Shown piece after piece: positions 17,471 to 25,840 of a DNA stretch of 64,000 nt (positions are counted from its first letter, which is position 1; each line of letters begins with the position of its first letter). This DNA is from an uncultured Cytophagales bacterium. GTDB lineage: Bacteria > Bacteroidota > Bacteroidia > Cytophagales > Thermonemataceae. The translations under genes and the position numbers were made by a program. Under the pieces are notes generated by a model. It did no database searches. It was not told where the DNA came from and saw only the letters and a list, made by a program, of their open reading frames with translations. Location: positions 84,882 through 148,881 of the forward strand of contig CALLAC010000010.1 in the NCBI GenBank assembly GCA_938002655.1, in the 5' to 3' direction.

Positions 17471-18543
17471 AGTATTTTCTCTAAATTTTCTACAAACATT
17501 TGGGGGGCTTGTTGCACCCAATCACGCATTTGGGTAGTGGGCTGGTAAGTTTCTAAATAGTTCAAAAAAGGAGAAATATTGAAATCTTTGCTTACAATGC
17601 CAGCTCCTACTTTTTGGGCGTCCAGGGCATTGCAGCTTTGCTCAAATTGTCCTTTTACGGGTATCATCATAACGGGCTTGCCCAAATACATCGCTTCACA
17701 CACCGACTCAAAGCCTGCCGTAGTTACTAAGGCTCGGCAGGTTCTCATTTTTTCCAAAAATTTAGTATCACTAATTTGATGAAAAGTCAAATTTTCGCTG
17801 AAATGTTCAACTTCGGGAGCGTTTTTTCTATCCCAAAAACACTCTAATTTTACATCTGGATTTTTCTTGTGCCAAGCGATAATATCATCTCCGTAGCCGT
17901 CATTATTCACATAGCACAAAATAAAATTTTGTGTTTCAGGGGAAAGCGAGAGCACTTCTGTGCGAAGCAGTGGAGGTACAATCTTGATATTCTTGTAGTC
18001 GGAAAGATAGGGGGCAAACGAAAGAGCTAATTTAAGTTTTGCCTTGTAAGCTGTAAGATTGGTATTGAGATTGAGCAGAAATCTTTCTACCTTATGCCCT
18101 TTGGGATACTGAAATTGGGGGTGTTGTAAGAAGAACTGATGCCCTACCACTACCATCGGAGCAGGAGCTTTATGAAACAAATGGTAGAAGCCTGCCAAAA
18201 GGTCGTAGAAATTGATGATAAGGTCTGGCTGATATTGTTCGTAATACCTCGAAAGCTCTCGCATACTTGCAAAAAAAGTTCTGTTTTTGAGCAAGTTGTA
18301 AGCAATGGTTTTTCCTATCAGTATGCTACGATTGTTATTATCCTTGACAAAGTTGGGGCTTTCAAAATAATGCAAAGGAGCTTTTATTTTGGTAACAAAA
18401 AATTCAGGAATTTTTCTATAACTTTTCCCAACCAATACAGCCACTACTTTATGCCCTGCATTGTGCAAAATATCTTGCAGCGCAAGAGCCTGCGTAAGAT
18501 GCCCCCTACCTTCACCTTGTACAACAAATAAAAATTTTGCCAT
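17467..18543 (-). CDS. MurG-like glycosyltransferase family protein
   Basis: The 358-residue protein has a GT-B style layout. The N-terminal MAKFLFVVQGEGRGHLTQALALQDIL block is the glycine-rich loop typical of MurG/GT28-related and Glyco_trans_1_3 proteins. The C-terminal half has VTTAGFESVCEAMYLGKPVMMIPV, the donor-nucleotide binding motif of this group, followed by FEQSCNALDAQKVGAG. It should transfer a sugar from a nucleotide donor, probably at the cytoplasmic membrane. It is 12 bases downstream of the 2-hydroxyacid dehydrogenase and overlaps the next gene by 4 bases, so it is in an operon. The acceptor is unknown. Confidence 0.85.
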   Translation of the reverse strand: MAKFLFVVQGEGRGHLTQALALQDILHNAGHKVVAVLVGKSYRKIPEFFVTKIKAPLHYFESPNFVKDNNNRSILIGKTIAYNLLKNRTFFASMRELSRYYEQYQPDLIINFYDLLAGFYHLFHKAPAPMVVVGHQFFLQHPQFQYPKGHKVERFLLNLNTNLTAYKAKLKLALSFAPYLSDYKNIKIVPPLLRTEVLSLSPETQNFILCYVNNDGYGDDIIAWHKKNPDVKLECFWDRKNAPEVEHFSENLTFHQISDTKFLEKMRTCRALVTTAGFESVCEAMYLGKPVMMIPVKGQFEQSCNALDAQKVGAGIVSKDFNISPFLNYLETYQPTTQMRDWVQQAPQMFVENLEKIL

Positions 18544-18555
18544 TCGTTTAAGTGT

Positions 18556-19494
18556 TTAATAGCTGTTTTTTTCAAGGTATTGCAGAATTTTTTCTGCAAG
18601 TACTTGGCTAATTTTCAAGTACGACTCTTTCGTCCAGCCTGCTACGTGAGGTGTAAGGATAACATTCGGCATAGCTACTAATTTTTCAAATAAAGCTTCT
18701 TGTTGAGGTGAGAGTGCGTTTAATTTTTCATTTTCCAGAACGTCTAGCCCTGCTCCCAAGATTTTCCCTTGCTCCAATCCTTTTACAATAGCTTCCGTAT
18801 CTGCCACTTCCCCTCTTGCCGAATTGAGCAGCCAAAAAGGCTTAGAGCAACTTTCTACGAAAGCCTGATTAAACATTTTTCGACTCTGCTCGTTAAGTGA
18901 GACATGCAGTGAAATCACATCAGCCTCTTGCTGAATGTGAGCAATGCTTGTCATTTGAGCATAATTATCTGCTTTTTCGGGGTTTCGGTCATAAGAAAGA
19001 ATTTTTACACCCAAACTATTTAATCGCTTGGCAAAAGCCTTTCCCGTATGCCCATAGCCAATAATTCCTATGGTTTTGCCTTGCAATTCTACTCCTCTGT
19101 TGGCTTCTCTACGCCAAATTTTTTGCTTTACTTGTTCGTTAGCGATATGAATTTTGTTCATTAGCGTAAGAAGCATTGCAAGGCAATGTTCTGCTACAGC
19201 ATCACAATTGGCTTCGGGAGCATTGATAAGGTGTATTTTTTTCTTTTTTGCAAAATCTACGTCAATATTATCCAGCCCCGAACCTGCTCTTACAATGAGT
19301 TTGAGTTGCGGGTTTTGATTTAAAATAGCTTGGTTTATGTGTATCTTGCTGCGAACAATAATTGCCTCAAAATCTTGCAAGCATTCTGCAATTTCTTGAG
19401 AGGAAATCGTAGGTTTGTAAGTATACGAAATGTTTTTTTGCTCAAAAACATTTATCAGAAAGGGGTGCAAATCGTCAACAATAAGAAATTTCAT
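18556..19494 (-). CDS. D-2-hydroxyacid dehydrogenase (phosphoglycerate dehydrogenase-like)
   Basis: This is a 312-residue NAD-dependent D-isomer 2-hydroxyacid dehydrogenase. It has VRAGSGLDNIDVDFA, the Rossmann motif GIIGYGHTGKAFAKRL, the NSARGE segment with the catalytic Arg, and TPHVAGWTKES with the catalytic His. Length and the RAGSGLDNID block fit SerA-type enzymes without the C-terminal ACT domain, so 3-phosphoglycerate is a likely but unproven substrate. The ATG at 19494 overlaps the upstream lipoprotein stop (ATGA), so it is translationally coupled; this start matches the family (MKFLIVDDL). Confidence 0.88.
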   Translation of the reverse strand: MKFLIVDDLHPFLINVFEQKNISYTYKPTISSQEIAECLQDFEAIIVRSKIHINQAILNQNPQLKLIVRAGSGLDNIDVDFAKKKKIHLINAPEANCDAVAEHCLAMLLTLMNKIHIANEQVKQKIWRREANRGVELQGKTIGIIGYGHTGKAFAKRLNSLGVKILSYDRNPEKADNYAQMTSIAHIQQEADVISLHVSLNEQSRKMFNQAFVESCSKPFWLLNSARGEVADTEAIVKGLEQGKILGAGLDVLENEKLNALSPQQEALFEKLVAMPNVILTPHVAGWTKESYLKISQVLAEKILQYLEKNSY

Positions 19495-19775
19495 CGGATT
19501 TTGAAGCACTCGTCCAAAAGTTTGTTTTCACCTGCTTTTCCTACGTCATTGGGGCTATCGTAATAGCTTTGAGCTTTTTCTGCCATACACTTACAAAGCT
19601 CGGCTACATCGATGCCTGCGGCTTTTATGGCTTCGTCTTTCTTGTATTTTTTGGTACAGTTTTCGATAAATTTAGCGGTATCTTTATCGTTCCAATCACC
19701 TTTTTGGCTTTTTTCTTCTTTACTACCTCCGCAAGCAGTAAGCAAAATCAATGAAAATGCAAGAATTTTGTTCAT
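19491..19775 (-). CDS. Small Cys-containing lipoprotein of unknown function
   Basis: The 94-residue product has a short signal ending in LLTACGG, with Cys15 lipidated. The mature part is charged and has four further Cys residues (FIENCTKK, ELCKCMAEKAQ, LLDECFKI) spaced in helices, a pattern seen in small Bacteroidetes periplasmic proteins without assigned function. The ATG at 19775 is supported by the lipobox; the track start at 19877 is not. It is the first gene of a four-gene operon and its stop overlaps the start of the dehydrogenase gene. Confidence 0.75.
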   Translation of the reverse strand: MNKILAFSLILLTACGGSKEEKSQKGDWNDKDTAKFIENCTKKYKKDEAIKAAGIDVAELCKCMAEKAQSYYDSPNDVGKAGENKLLDECFKIR

Positions 19776-19789
19776 ACCTTCTTTTTCTG

Positions 19790-19820
19790 CAAAACTAACA
19801 ATTTGCCTTGTTTCTGTAAA
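19790..19820 (-). promoter_or_regulatory. Candidate promoter of the lipoprotein-dehydrogenase-glycosyltransferase operon
   Basis: On the minus strand TTTA (19820-19817), 19 bases, then TAGTTTTG (19797-19790) fits the Bacteroidetes consensus with one mismatch in the -33 element. The start would fall only a few bases before the ATG at 19775. Confidence 0.5.
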
Positions 19821-19895
19821 AAAATACCCAAAAATTTTGTTTTTCTTTGTAAAAAATTTAGTTTGCAATGGAAACAATCTAAAACCTAAAAAAGT

Positions 19896-20879
19896 ATGAA
19901 TTTTGAAAATTCGTTTCTCGTTTTCCTTATCGCAGGGATTATTGGTTTCTTTATTTTTTTGTATTTTGTACCTATAAATTTATGGGTTACAGCATTATTT
20001 TCAGGCGTACCGATTGGGCTTTTACGTCTGATATTTATGCGTATTCGTCGTGTGCCACCTCGTGCCATTGTAGAATCTTTGATTACAGCTCACAAAGCAG
20101 GTATTCAGGTAACTGCTGACGATTTGGAAACACATTATTTAGCAGGTGGCAATGTACAAAATGTAATTCGTGCTCTGATTTCAGCCGATAAAGCAGGTTT
20201 AGATCTTTCCTTTCGCCAAGCTACTGCCATTGATTTGGCAGGTAGAGATGTATTTGATGCCGTACAAGTTTCTGTAAATCCTCGAGTTATCAATACGCCT
20301 AATGTCACGGCTGTTTCCAAAGATGGTATTCAACTGATTGTAAAAGCTCGTATCACGGTAAGAGCCAATCTCCAACAACTTGTTGGTGGTGCAGGCGAAG
20401 ATACCATTTTAGCTCGTGTAGGCGAAGGCATTGTTACTTCTATTGGTTCTGCTGATAATCATCAAACCGTGCTCGAAAACCCCGATGCTATCTCCAAAGT
20501 GGTGCTTGCTCGCGGTTTGGACGCTGGTACTGCCTTCAAAATTCTCTCCATTGATATTGCCGATATTGATGTCGGTGAAAATATCGGTGCCAAATTACAA
20601 ATTGATAAAGCCGCCGCCGACCTGAAAATTGCCGAAGCCAAAGCCGAAGAACGCCGTGCTATGGCAGTTGCCTTTGAACAAGAAATGAAAGCGAAAGCCC
20701 AAGAAGCACGTGCCAAAGTAATTGAAGCCGAAGCCGAAATACCCAAAGCTATCGCCGAATCGTTTAAATCAGGTAATTTAGGCATTATGGACTACTACCG
20801 AATGAAAAATATCATCGCCGATACCAAAATGAGAGATTCTATCGCAGGCAACCCCGATACAGTTTCAGATAAAGATTAA
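19896..20879 (+). CDS. floA: Flotillin-like protein FloA
   Basis: The 327-residue protein is FloA (YqfA family). One membrane segment occupies residues 7-40 ([18 protein letters not shown]...), followed by [19 protein letters not shown], a PHB/SPFH-like central region with [17 protein letters not shown]-type blocks, and a long Ala/Glu-rich helical C-terminus ([19 protein letters not shown]) typical of flotillin coiled coils. It would form membrane microdomain scaffolds on the inner membrane. It is a single-gene unit, ended by a strong hairpin that also serves tatC. A second SPFH protein, of the prohibitin type, is at 40.6 kb. Confidence 0.95.
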   Translation: MNFENSFLVFLIAGIIGFFIFLYFVPINLWVTALFSGVPIGLLRLIFMRIRRVPPRAIVESLITAHKAGIQVTADDLETHYLAGGNVQNVIRALISADKAGLDLSFRQATAIDLAGRDVFDAVQVSVNPRVINTPNVTAVSKDGIQLIVKARITVRANLQQLVGGAGEDTILARVGEGIVTSIGSADNHQTVLENPDAISKVVLARGLDAGTAFKILSIDIADIDVGENIGAKLQIDKAAADLKIAEAKAEERRAMAVAFEQEMKAKAQEARAKVIEAEAEIPKAIAESFKSGNLGIMDYYRMKNIIADTKMRDSIAGNPDTVSDKD

Positions 20880-20886
20880 CTTACAG

Positions 20887-20912
20887 AAGCCCTACATTAT
20901 GAGTAGGGCTTT
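20887..20912. terminator. Bidirectional terminator between floA and tatC
   Basis: AAGCCCTAC (20887-20895) and GTAGGGCTT (20903-20911) form a 9-base stem with a 7-base loop between two convergent genes. Confidence 0.75.
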
Positions 20913-20923
20913 GCTTGTATTTT

Positions 20924-21799
20924 CTACTCCAACCTCTGGTCTAAACGAGGGGTAGAGCCTGATGTTTGTATAGCCTGCGTATATTGAGCTTTTTCCAACT
21001 CTTTTTCTCGCTTTTCTACACGAGCCACAATAAAAATACTTGCCTCATACAACACATACAAAGGTAAAGCTACTATCAATTGTGAAAAAATATCGCCCGT
21101 AGGTGTAATAACCGCCGCAAGTATCAGTACTCCCACAATACTATGACGACGATAGCTCCGCATAAACGAAGCCCCGAGTAAGCCTACTTTTGCCAAAAAA
21201 TAAGCCACCATTGGCAACTGAAACATCAAAGCACTAATTAGCGTAAGCCACGTAACAATAGAAACATAACTATGCAAATCAAATTCAAGATTAGGGTTGA
21301 TACGAGAGGAAATTTTGTAGGTAGCCAAAAAATTTACCGATATAGGCGTAAGAATAAAATACCCAAACAAAACTCCTATCACAAAAAGCAAAGCAATGTA
21401 GAAGACTACCCCTTTGGTTGCTTTCAACTCCTTTTCGTATAAAGCAGGTTTCACAAAACGCCAAATTTCCCAAACAACGTACGGAAAGCCTAAAACCAAA
21501 CCTATCACGATAGCCGAAGTGATATGTGTCATAAATTGCCCTGTAATAGCAAAATTTACAAAATTGAGATTAACTCCCACACATAGCCCTTCCGAACCCA
21601 ACCAACGCCCCAGCTCACACATGCTACGATAGGTCCAAAAATCAGCTTTAGCAGGACCAAATAGCACCTTTTCAAAAATAAATTCAGTAAATCCGAAGGC
21701 TACAATCATCAGCAACACCACAACCACTACCGAGCGAATAAGATGCTTGCGTAGCTCTTCTAAATGTTCTAGAAAAGTCATTTCTTTTTTTTCTGCCAT
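20924..21799 (-). CDS. tatC: Sec-independent protein translocase TatC
   Basis: TatC is the six-helix receptor that recognises twin-arginine signal peptides. The 291-residue protein opens MAEKKEMTFLEHLEELRKHLIRS, the conserved N-terminal TatC motif, and has the family's LGFPYVVWEIWRFVKPALYEKE segment in the middle. Six hydrophobic helices can be counted. It is slightly longer than usual, with a charged C-terminal tail (KREKELEKAQYTQAIQ). No tatA or tatB is adjacent. The SPOR gene is divergent. Confidence 0.95.
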   Translation of the reverse strand: MAEKKEMTFLEHLEELRKHLIRSVVVVVLLMIVAFGFTEFIFEKVLFGPAKADFWTYRSMCELGRWLGSEGLCVGVNLNFVNFAITGQFMTHITSAIVIGLVLGFPYVVWEIWRFVKPALYEKELKATKGVVFYIALLFVIGVLFGYFILTPISVNFLATYKISSRINPNLEFDLHSYVSIVTWLTLISALMFQLPMVAYFLAKVGLLGASFMRSYRRHSIVGVLILAAVITPTGDIFSQLIVALPLYVLYEASIFIVARVEKREKELEKAQYTQAIQTSGSTPRLDQRLE

Positions 21800-21816
21800 T
21801 GAGTGAAAATTTTTAG

Positions 21817-21854
21817 CAAAATTACAGATTTTTTAAAGAAAACACCTATTTTTG
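21817..21854. promoter_or_regulatory. Divergent -7 boxes for tatC and the SPOR gene
   Basis: On the minus strand TAATTTTG (21824-21817) faces tatC, and on the plus strand TATTTTTG (21847-21854) faces the SPOR gene 22 bases before its ATG. Neither has a convincing TTTG -33 partner. Confidence 0.35.
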
Positions 21855-21875
21855 TGAAAAAGTCTTTTTCGCTTT

Positions 21876-22481
21876 ATGAAAAAAATTATTTTTTCGCTAA
21901 TCTTATATTTGGCTTTGGAAAACGCTTTTTCTCAAAAAAATAAAAAAGAAAATCAAATCAGTTTTTCAGACTCCATTGAGCGATATTTGCCTACTTATCA
22001 GTACCAAAAGCCGATTTTCAAAGGCAAGCCAGAAACTTATGAAGTGCTCAGAAATCTTGAAAATACCAACCTACCCGATTCAGCACTGAATTTCAAATAT
22101 GATATTACAAATGATTTGAATAAAATTTTAGACTACCGCCCCGAAGACGTTACAGTCAAACTAGAAAAACCTGGCTTTCGTGTACAAGTATATGCAGGCA
22201 AAGACCGCGACGAAGCCCAACGCATTCGAGGTATGTGCCTGAATATGAAATTTGATGACCAAGCCTATCTGCATTACGACCGCCCCAATTATCGCGTAAA
22301 AGTAGGTGATTTTCTTACACGCGAAGATGCCCGTGAGCTATACCGACAGCTCAAAAAGCGTTTTCCCGAAGCTATCATCGTCCCTGATATAGTTACTGTC
22401 ATTAAAAAAGCAACTCCTGATGAACTGATTATGCTTCGCCGAAAAGAAGCTGAAGAAAAGTTCAAAAAGGGGCAAAAGTAA
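21876..22481 (+). CDS. SPOR-domain periplasmic protein
   Basis: A signal peptide (MKKIIFSLILYLALENAFS) leads a 201-residue protein. Residues about 95-170 form a SPOR domain: GFRVQVYAGKDRDEAQRIR, YLHYDRPNYRVKVGDFLTREDARELYRQLKKRFPEAIIVPD. SPOR domains bind denuded peptidoglycan strands at the division septum. The N-terminal 70 mature residues have no recognised domain. It precedes the YihY gene by 68 bases on the same strand. Confidence 0.88.
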   Translation: MKKIIFSLILYLALENAFSQKNKKENQISFSDSIERYLPTYQYQKPIFKGKPETYEVLRNLENTNLPDSALNFKYDITNDLNKILDYRPEDVTVKLEKPGFRVQVYAGKDRDEAQRIRGMCLNMKFDDQAYLHYDRPNYRVKVGDFLTREDARELYRQLKKRFPEAIIVPDIVTVIKKATPDELIMLRRKEAEEKFKKGQK

Positions 22482-22549
22482 AATCAAGAAATAAAGTAAA
22501 TAATGCCTTCAAAATAAATCTATACCCTCAAAATTATTCTTTCAAATCA

Positions 22550-23491
22550 ATGCTCCAACGTCTTTTTCGCAAATATGTTACAGAAAAAAAATGGTTTCTT
22601 CGCTTGGATAATCAGCTTTCTAATTGGCACATTGGCAGGTCTATGCGAGTGCCTTTTTATACCTTCGGAAAAATTTTACTCAAAAATTTACTCAACAATG
22701 ATTTGCACATTCGAGCAAGCTCAGTCGCATTCAACCTTACGCTTTCTTTGTTTCCTTTTTTACTTTTTTTGCTCACTCTTATTCCCTATACCCCGCTGAA
22801 TTATGAGCAAATGATGAATTTTGTTCGCTACAATATCCCCAAAGAAATTTTTCAGTTTGTAGAAGCTACCATCAGCGATATTCTTTCTAACAAACGTACC
22901 GATTTGCTTTCTGTAAGTTTTCTTTTCACACTCTATGCTGCCACCAACGGAATGTCAGCACTAATTGAAGCCTTCAATAAAACCTTTCTATACGCCGAAA
23001 AACGTAGTTTTTGGAGACAAAGACTGATTGCCTTATACCTGACAGGCATTATTTCTTTTTCTTTTCTTTTTGCTGTAGTAATTCTCATAGGTAGTCGTTT
23101 TGCCCTAAAAACCCTTTTGAAATGGGGCATTCTGAACGATACTTTTTTATGGTGGCTTTTAGTAATTTCTAAATACATCATTGCTTTTTCTGTTTTTTTC
23201 TTTATTGTTTCGCTGATTTACTACATTGCTCCTACCAGCCACGATAAGTGGCGTTTTATTTCGGTGGGTTCTGTTTTTACCTCTATCAGTGCTATACTTA
23301 CTACCAACCTTTTTTCATTTTATTTAGAGAATTTCGCCAGTTATAACAAGCTCTATGGTTCTATCGGAACGCTCATTGCCCTGATGCTATGGATTTATTT
23401 GCTCTCTTTTTTACTCATTTTAGGCTTCGAACTCAATGCCAGTTGGCTCGAAGCCAAAAAAACTACTTACGATTTTCAGAAAATTGAGTAG
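22550..23491 (+). CDS. YihY/virulence factor BrkB family membrane protein
   Basis: This 313-residue polytopic protein belongs to the YihY (BrkB/UPF0761) family. It shows HIRASSVAFNLTLSLFPFLLFLLTLIPY in the first helix region, LYAATNGMSALIEAFNKTF in the middle, and YGSIGTLIALMLWIYLLSFLLILGFELNA at the end, with about six membrane helices. The cellular role of the family is not firmly established; early reports of RNase BN activity were wrong. It is in tandem with the SPOR gene, 65 bases before hisF. Confidence 0.9.
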   Translation: MLQRLFRKYVTEKKWFLRLDNQLSNWHIGRSMRVPFYTFGKILLKNLLNNDLHIRASSVAFNLTLSLFPFLLFLLTLIPYTPLNYEQMMNFVRYNIPKEIFQFVEATISDILSNKRTDLLSVSFLFTLYAATNGMSALIEAFNKTFLYAEKRSFWRQRLIALYLTGIISFSFLFAVVILIGSRFALKTLLKWGILNDTFLWWLLVISKYIIAFSVFFFIVSLIYYIAPTSHDKWRFISVGSVFTSISAILTTNLFSFYLENFASYNKLYGSIGTLIALMLWIYLLSFLLILGFELNASWLEAKKTTYDFQKIE

Positions 23492-23504
23492 GTAAGTTTG
23501 CACT

Positions 23505-23536
23505 CTTGGAAAAATCAATCCATTTCGCTATTTTTG
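23505..23536 (+). promoter_or_regulatory. Promoter for hisF
   Basis: CTTG (23505-23508), 20 bases, TATTTTTG (23529-23536) fits the Bacteroidetes promoter with one mismatch; the hisF ATG is 20 bases downstream. Confidence 0.5.
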
Positions 23537-23555
23537 TAAAACTAATCATTTTCAA

Positions 23556-24311
23556 ATGCACACCAAGCGAATTATTCCTTGTTTAGATATCAAAAATGGC
23601 AGAACCGTAAAAGGCGTAAATTTTGGCAATCTTATTGATGCAGGCAATCCTATCGAACTTGCTCAAAAATATGCCCAAGCAGGAGCAGATGAGCTTGTTT
23701 TCTTAGATATCAATGCAACCCTTGAAAATAGAAGCACGCTTATCAGTTTAGTAAAAGAAATTGCCTCTGTACTCAATATTCCTTTTACCGTAGGCGGAGG
23801 CATCGGCAGTAAATCTGATGTGTATGCTCTTTTGCAAGCAGGTGCCGATAAAGTTTCTATCAATTCTGCGGCTGTTCGCACTCCTGAACTCATCAATGAA
23901 CTTGCACAAGAATTTGGCTCACAGTGTGTTGTAGTAGCTATTGATACCAAAATTATAGAAGGCACCCACTATGTTCATACACACGGAGGCCAAAAACCCA
24001 CCGCCTTGCAAACTATACTTTGGGCAAAAGAAGTGTATCAGCGAGGGGCAGGCGAAATATTGCTGACTTCAATGGATGCCGATGGCACAAAAAAAGGTTT
24101 TCATGTACACATTACCGCCCAAATTGCTGAAAGTGTGCCTATTCCTGTAATTGCTTCTGGCGGTGCAGGAAAGCAAGAGGATTTTTTGCAAGTTTTTCAG
24201 CAAGGCAAAGCCGATGCGGCACTGGCGGCAAGTGTGTTCCATTTTGGCGAAATCTCGATAAGTTCGCTTAAAAACTTTTTAAGCCAAAATAACGTTTCTG
24301 TGAGAAAATAA
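23556..24311 (+). CDS. hisF: Imidazole glycerol phosphate synthase subunit HisF
   Basis: HisF is the cyclase subunit that, with the glutaminase HisH, converts PRFAR and ammonia to imidazole glycerol phosphate and AICAR. The 251-residue (beta/alpha)8 barrel has the catalytic Asp11 in [12 protein letters not shown] and Asp130 in VVVAIDTKI, plus FTVGGGIGS and IASGGAG phosphate-binding loops. It stands without hisH, hisA or hisI next to it, so histidine genes are dispersed here (hisD is at 2.3 kb). The OsmC gene starts 49 bases later. Confidence 0.97.
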   Translation: MHTKRIIPCLDIKNGRTVKGVNFGNLIDAGNPIELAQKYAQAGADELVFLDINATLENRSTLISLVKEIASVLNIPFTVGGGIGSKSDVYALLQAGADKVSINSAAVRTPELINELAQEFGSQCVVVAIDTKIIEGTHYVHTHGGQKPTALQTILWAKEVYQRGAGEILLTSMDADGTKKGFHVHITAQIAESVPIPVIASGGAGKQEDFLQVFQQGKADAALAASVFHFGEISISSLKNFLSQNNVSVRK

Positions 24312-24360
24312 TGCTAAACGCAAAATTGAATTTTCAGGATAATATAAAACTCTTGGTATT

Positions 24361-24762
24361 ATGGAAAAAGTACAAGCTATTTTAGAAAATGAAAACTACG
24401 TAGTAACCATTCAGAATGGCAAGCATACCCTTGTTTCTGATGAACCCGAAAACATTGGCGGCAAAGATAAGGGAATGAACCCACAGGAATTACTTTGTGC
24501 AAGTCTAGCTTCTTGTACGCTGGCTACGCTGCGTATGTATGCAGAACGCAAAAATTGGCAATTAGGAACTATTCTTATTGAAGTAGATATCAAAGAAATC
24601 AACGAAAACGGTACAAAAAAAGCTCATTTCTTTCGCCATATTCGTTTTGAAAAATCATTGAGCAATGAGCAAAAAGAACGGCTCAAACAAATTGCCGATG
24701 CCTGCCCTATTTCTAAAATTCTCAAATCAGGCGAAAATATTATAGAAACGTATATCGCCTAA
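24361..24762 (+). CDS. OsmC family peroxiredoxin-like protein
   Basis: The 133-residue protein is an OsmC/Ohr-fold protein. It carries MNPQELLCASLASCTLATLRMYAE, with the reactive Cys52, and a second Cys115 in ADACPISKI, the two positions of the OsmC catalytic pair. This family reduces organic hydroperoxides in the cytosol. It follows hisF and precedes mltG (31 bases), so the three could be co-transcribed, though their functions are unrelated. Confidence 0.88.
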   Translation: MEKVQAILENENYVVTIQNGKHTLVSDEPENIGGKDKGMNPQELLCASLASCTLATLRMYAERKNWQLGTILIEVDIKEINENGTKKAHFFRHIRFEKSLSNEQKERLKQIADACPISKILKSGENIIETYIA

Positions 24763-24793
24763 CTCATTCAAAATCAATTTTTTATTTTGAACT

Positions 24794-25840
24794 ATGAAAA
24801 AACTACCCAAATTTTTAATGATTACTTTCGTGGTGCTTGCCGTTTTGCTTGCATCATTTGCTTTTTATGCTTATCAAGCCCTTTACAGCGGAAACTTGAA
24901 TATTCAGACAAGCGAAAATAAACAAAACAGAATTTTGTATATCCCCAAAGGCACTAATTTTCAAGAACTTATTCAAATCCTAAAACGTGAGCAACTCATC
25001 AACAATGTAGTTTCTTTTGCTTTCATTGCCAAAGTAATGAATTACCAAGAACAAGTAAAGGCAGGTGCTTACCTCATTGAGCCTAACGAAAGTAATGTTT
25101 CTGTAATCCGCAAGTTGCGTAGCGGTCAGCAAATTCCTATAAGGCTTACTTTCAATAATTTACGTACCAAAGAAGACTTGGCAGAGCGTATCAGCGAGCA
25201 ATTGCCTATCCCCAAAGATACACTGCTGGCTCTTTTACAAAGTGAAACCGTTGCCCAAAAATACGGACTAAATACGTATACCATTGGCACTATTTTTATT
25301 CCCAACACTTATGAAATCTATTGGACAACCACCGCCCAAGAACTCTTAGACAGAATGCACAAGGAATATCAAAAATTTTGGAACGAAGAACGCAAGCAAA
25401 AAGCCCAAAATCTTGGTCTTTCGCCTACACAAGTAATGATTTTAGCTTCTATCGTACAAGCTGAAACTACCAAAAACGATGAAAAACCACGCATAGCAGG
25501 CGTATATCTGAATCGTTTGGCAAAAAATGACCTGCTCCAAGCAGACCCCACCGTAGTTTTTGCTCATCAAGATTTCACTATCAAACGCCTCTTGAATAGC
25601 CATTTAAGCATTGATTCGCCTTACAATACCTACAAATACACAGGACTGCCACCAGGACCTATCAATTTCCCTGATATTAGCTCTATTGAGGCTGTTCTCA
25701 ATGCCGAAAAGCACGATTACTACTATTTTTGTGCCAAAGAAGATTTTTCGGGCTATCACAATTTTGCTCGAACCCTTGCCGAACACAACCGAAACGCTCG
25801 TCTTTATCAAAAAGCTCTCAACGAAAAAGGCATCAAATAA
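24794..25840 (+). CDS. mltG: Endolytic murein transglycosylase MltG
   Basis: MltG cleaves nascent peptidoglycan glycan strands and limits their length. The 348-residue protein has one N-terminal membrane anchor (residues 7-29), a LysM-like region (IPKGTNFQELIQILKREQLI), and the YceG catalytic domain with SIVQAETTKNDEKPRIAGVYLNRL holding the catalytic Glu. The C-terminal part shows YNTYKYTGLPPGPINFPDISSIEAVL. It overlaps the convergent tilS by 8 bases at the 3' end. Confidence 0.96.
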   Translation: MKKLPKFLMITFVVLAVLLASFAFYAYQALYSGNLNIQTSENKQNRILYIPKGTNFQELIQILKREQLINNVVSFAFIAKVMNYQEQVKAGAYLIEPNESNVSVIRKLRSGQQIPIRLTFNNLRTKEDLAERISEQLPIPKDTLLALLQSETVAQKYGLNTYTIGTIFIPNTYEIYWTTTAQELLDRMHKEYQKFWNEERKQKAQNLGLSPTQVMILASIVQAETTKNDEKPRIAGVYLNRLAKNDLLQADPTVVFAHQDFTIKRLLNSHLSIDSPYNTYKYTGLPPGPINFPDISSIEAVLNAEKHDYYYFCAKEDFSGYHNFARTLAEHNRNARLYQKALNEKGIK

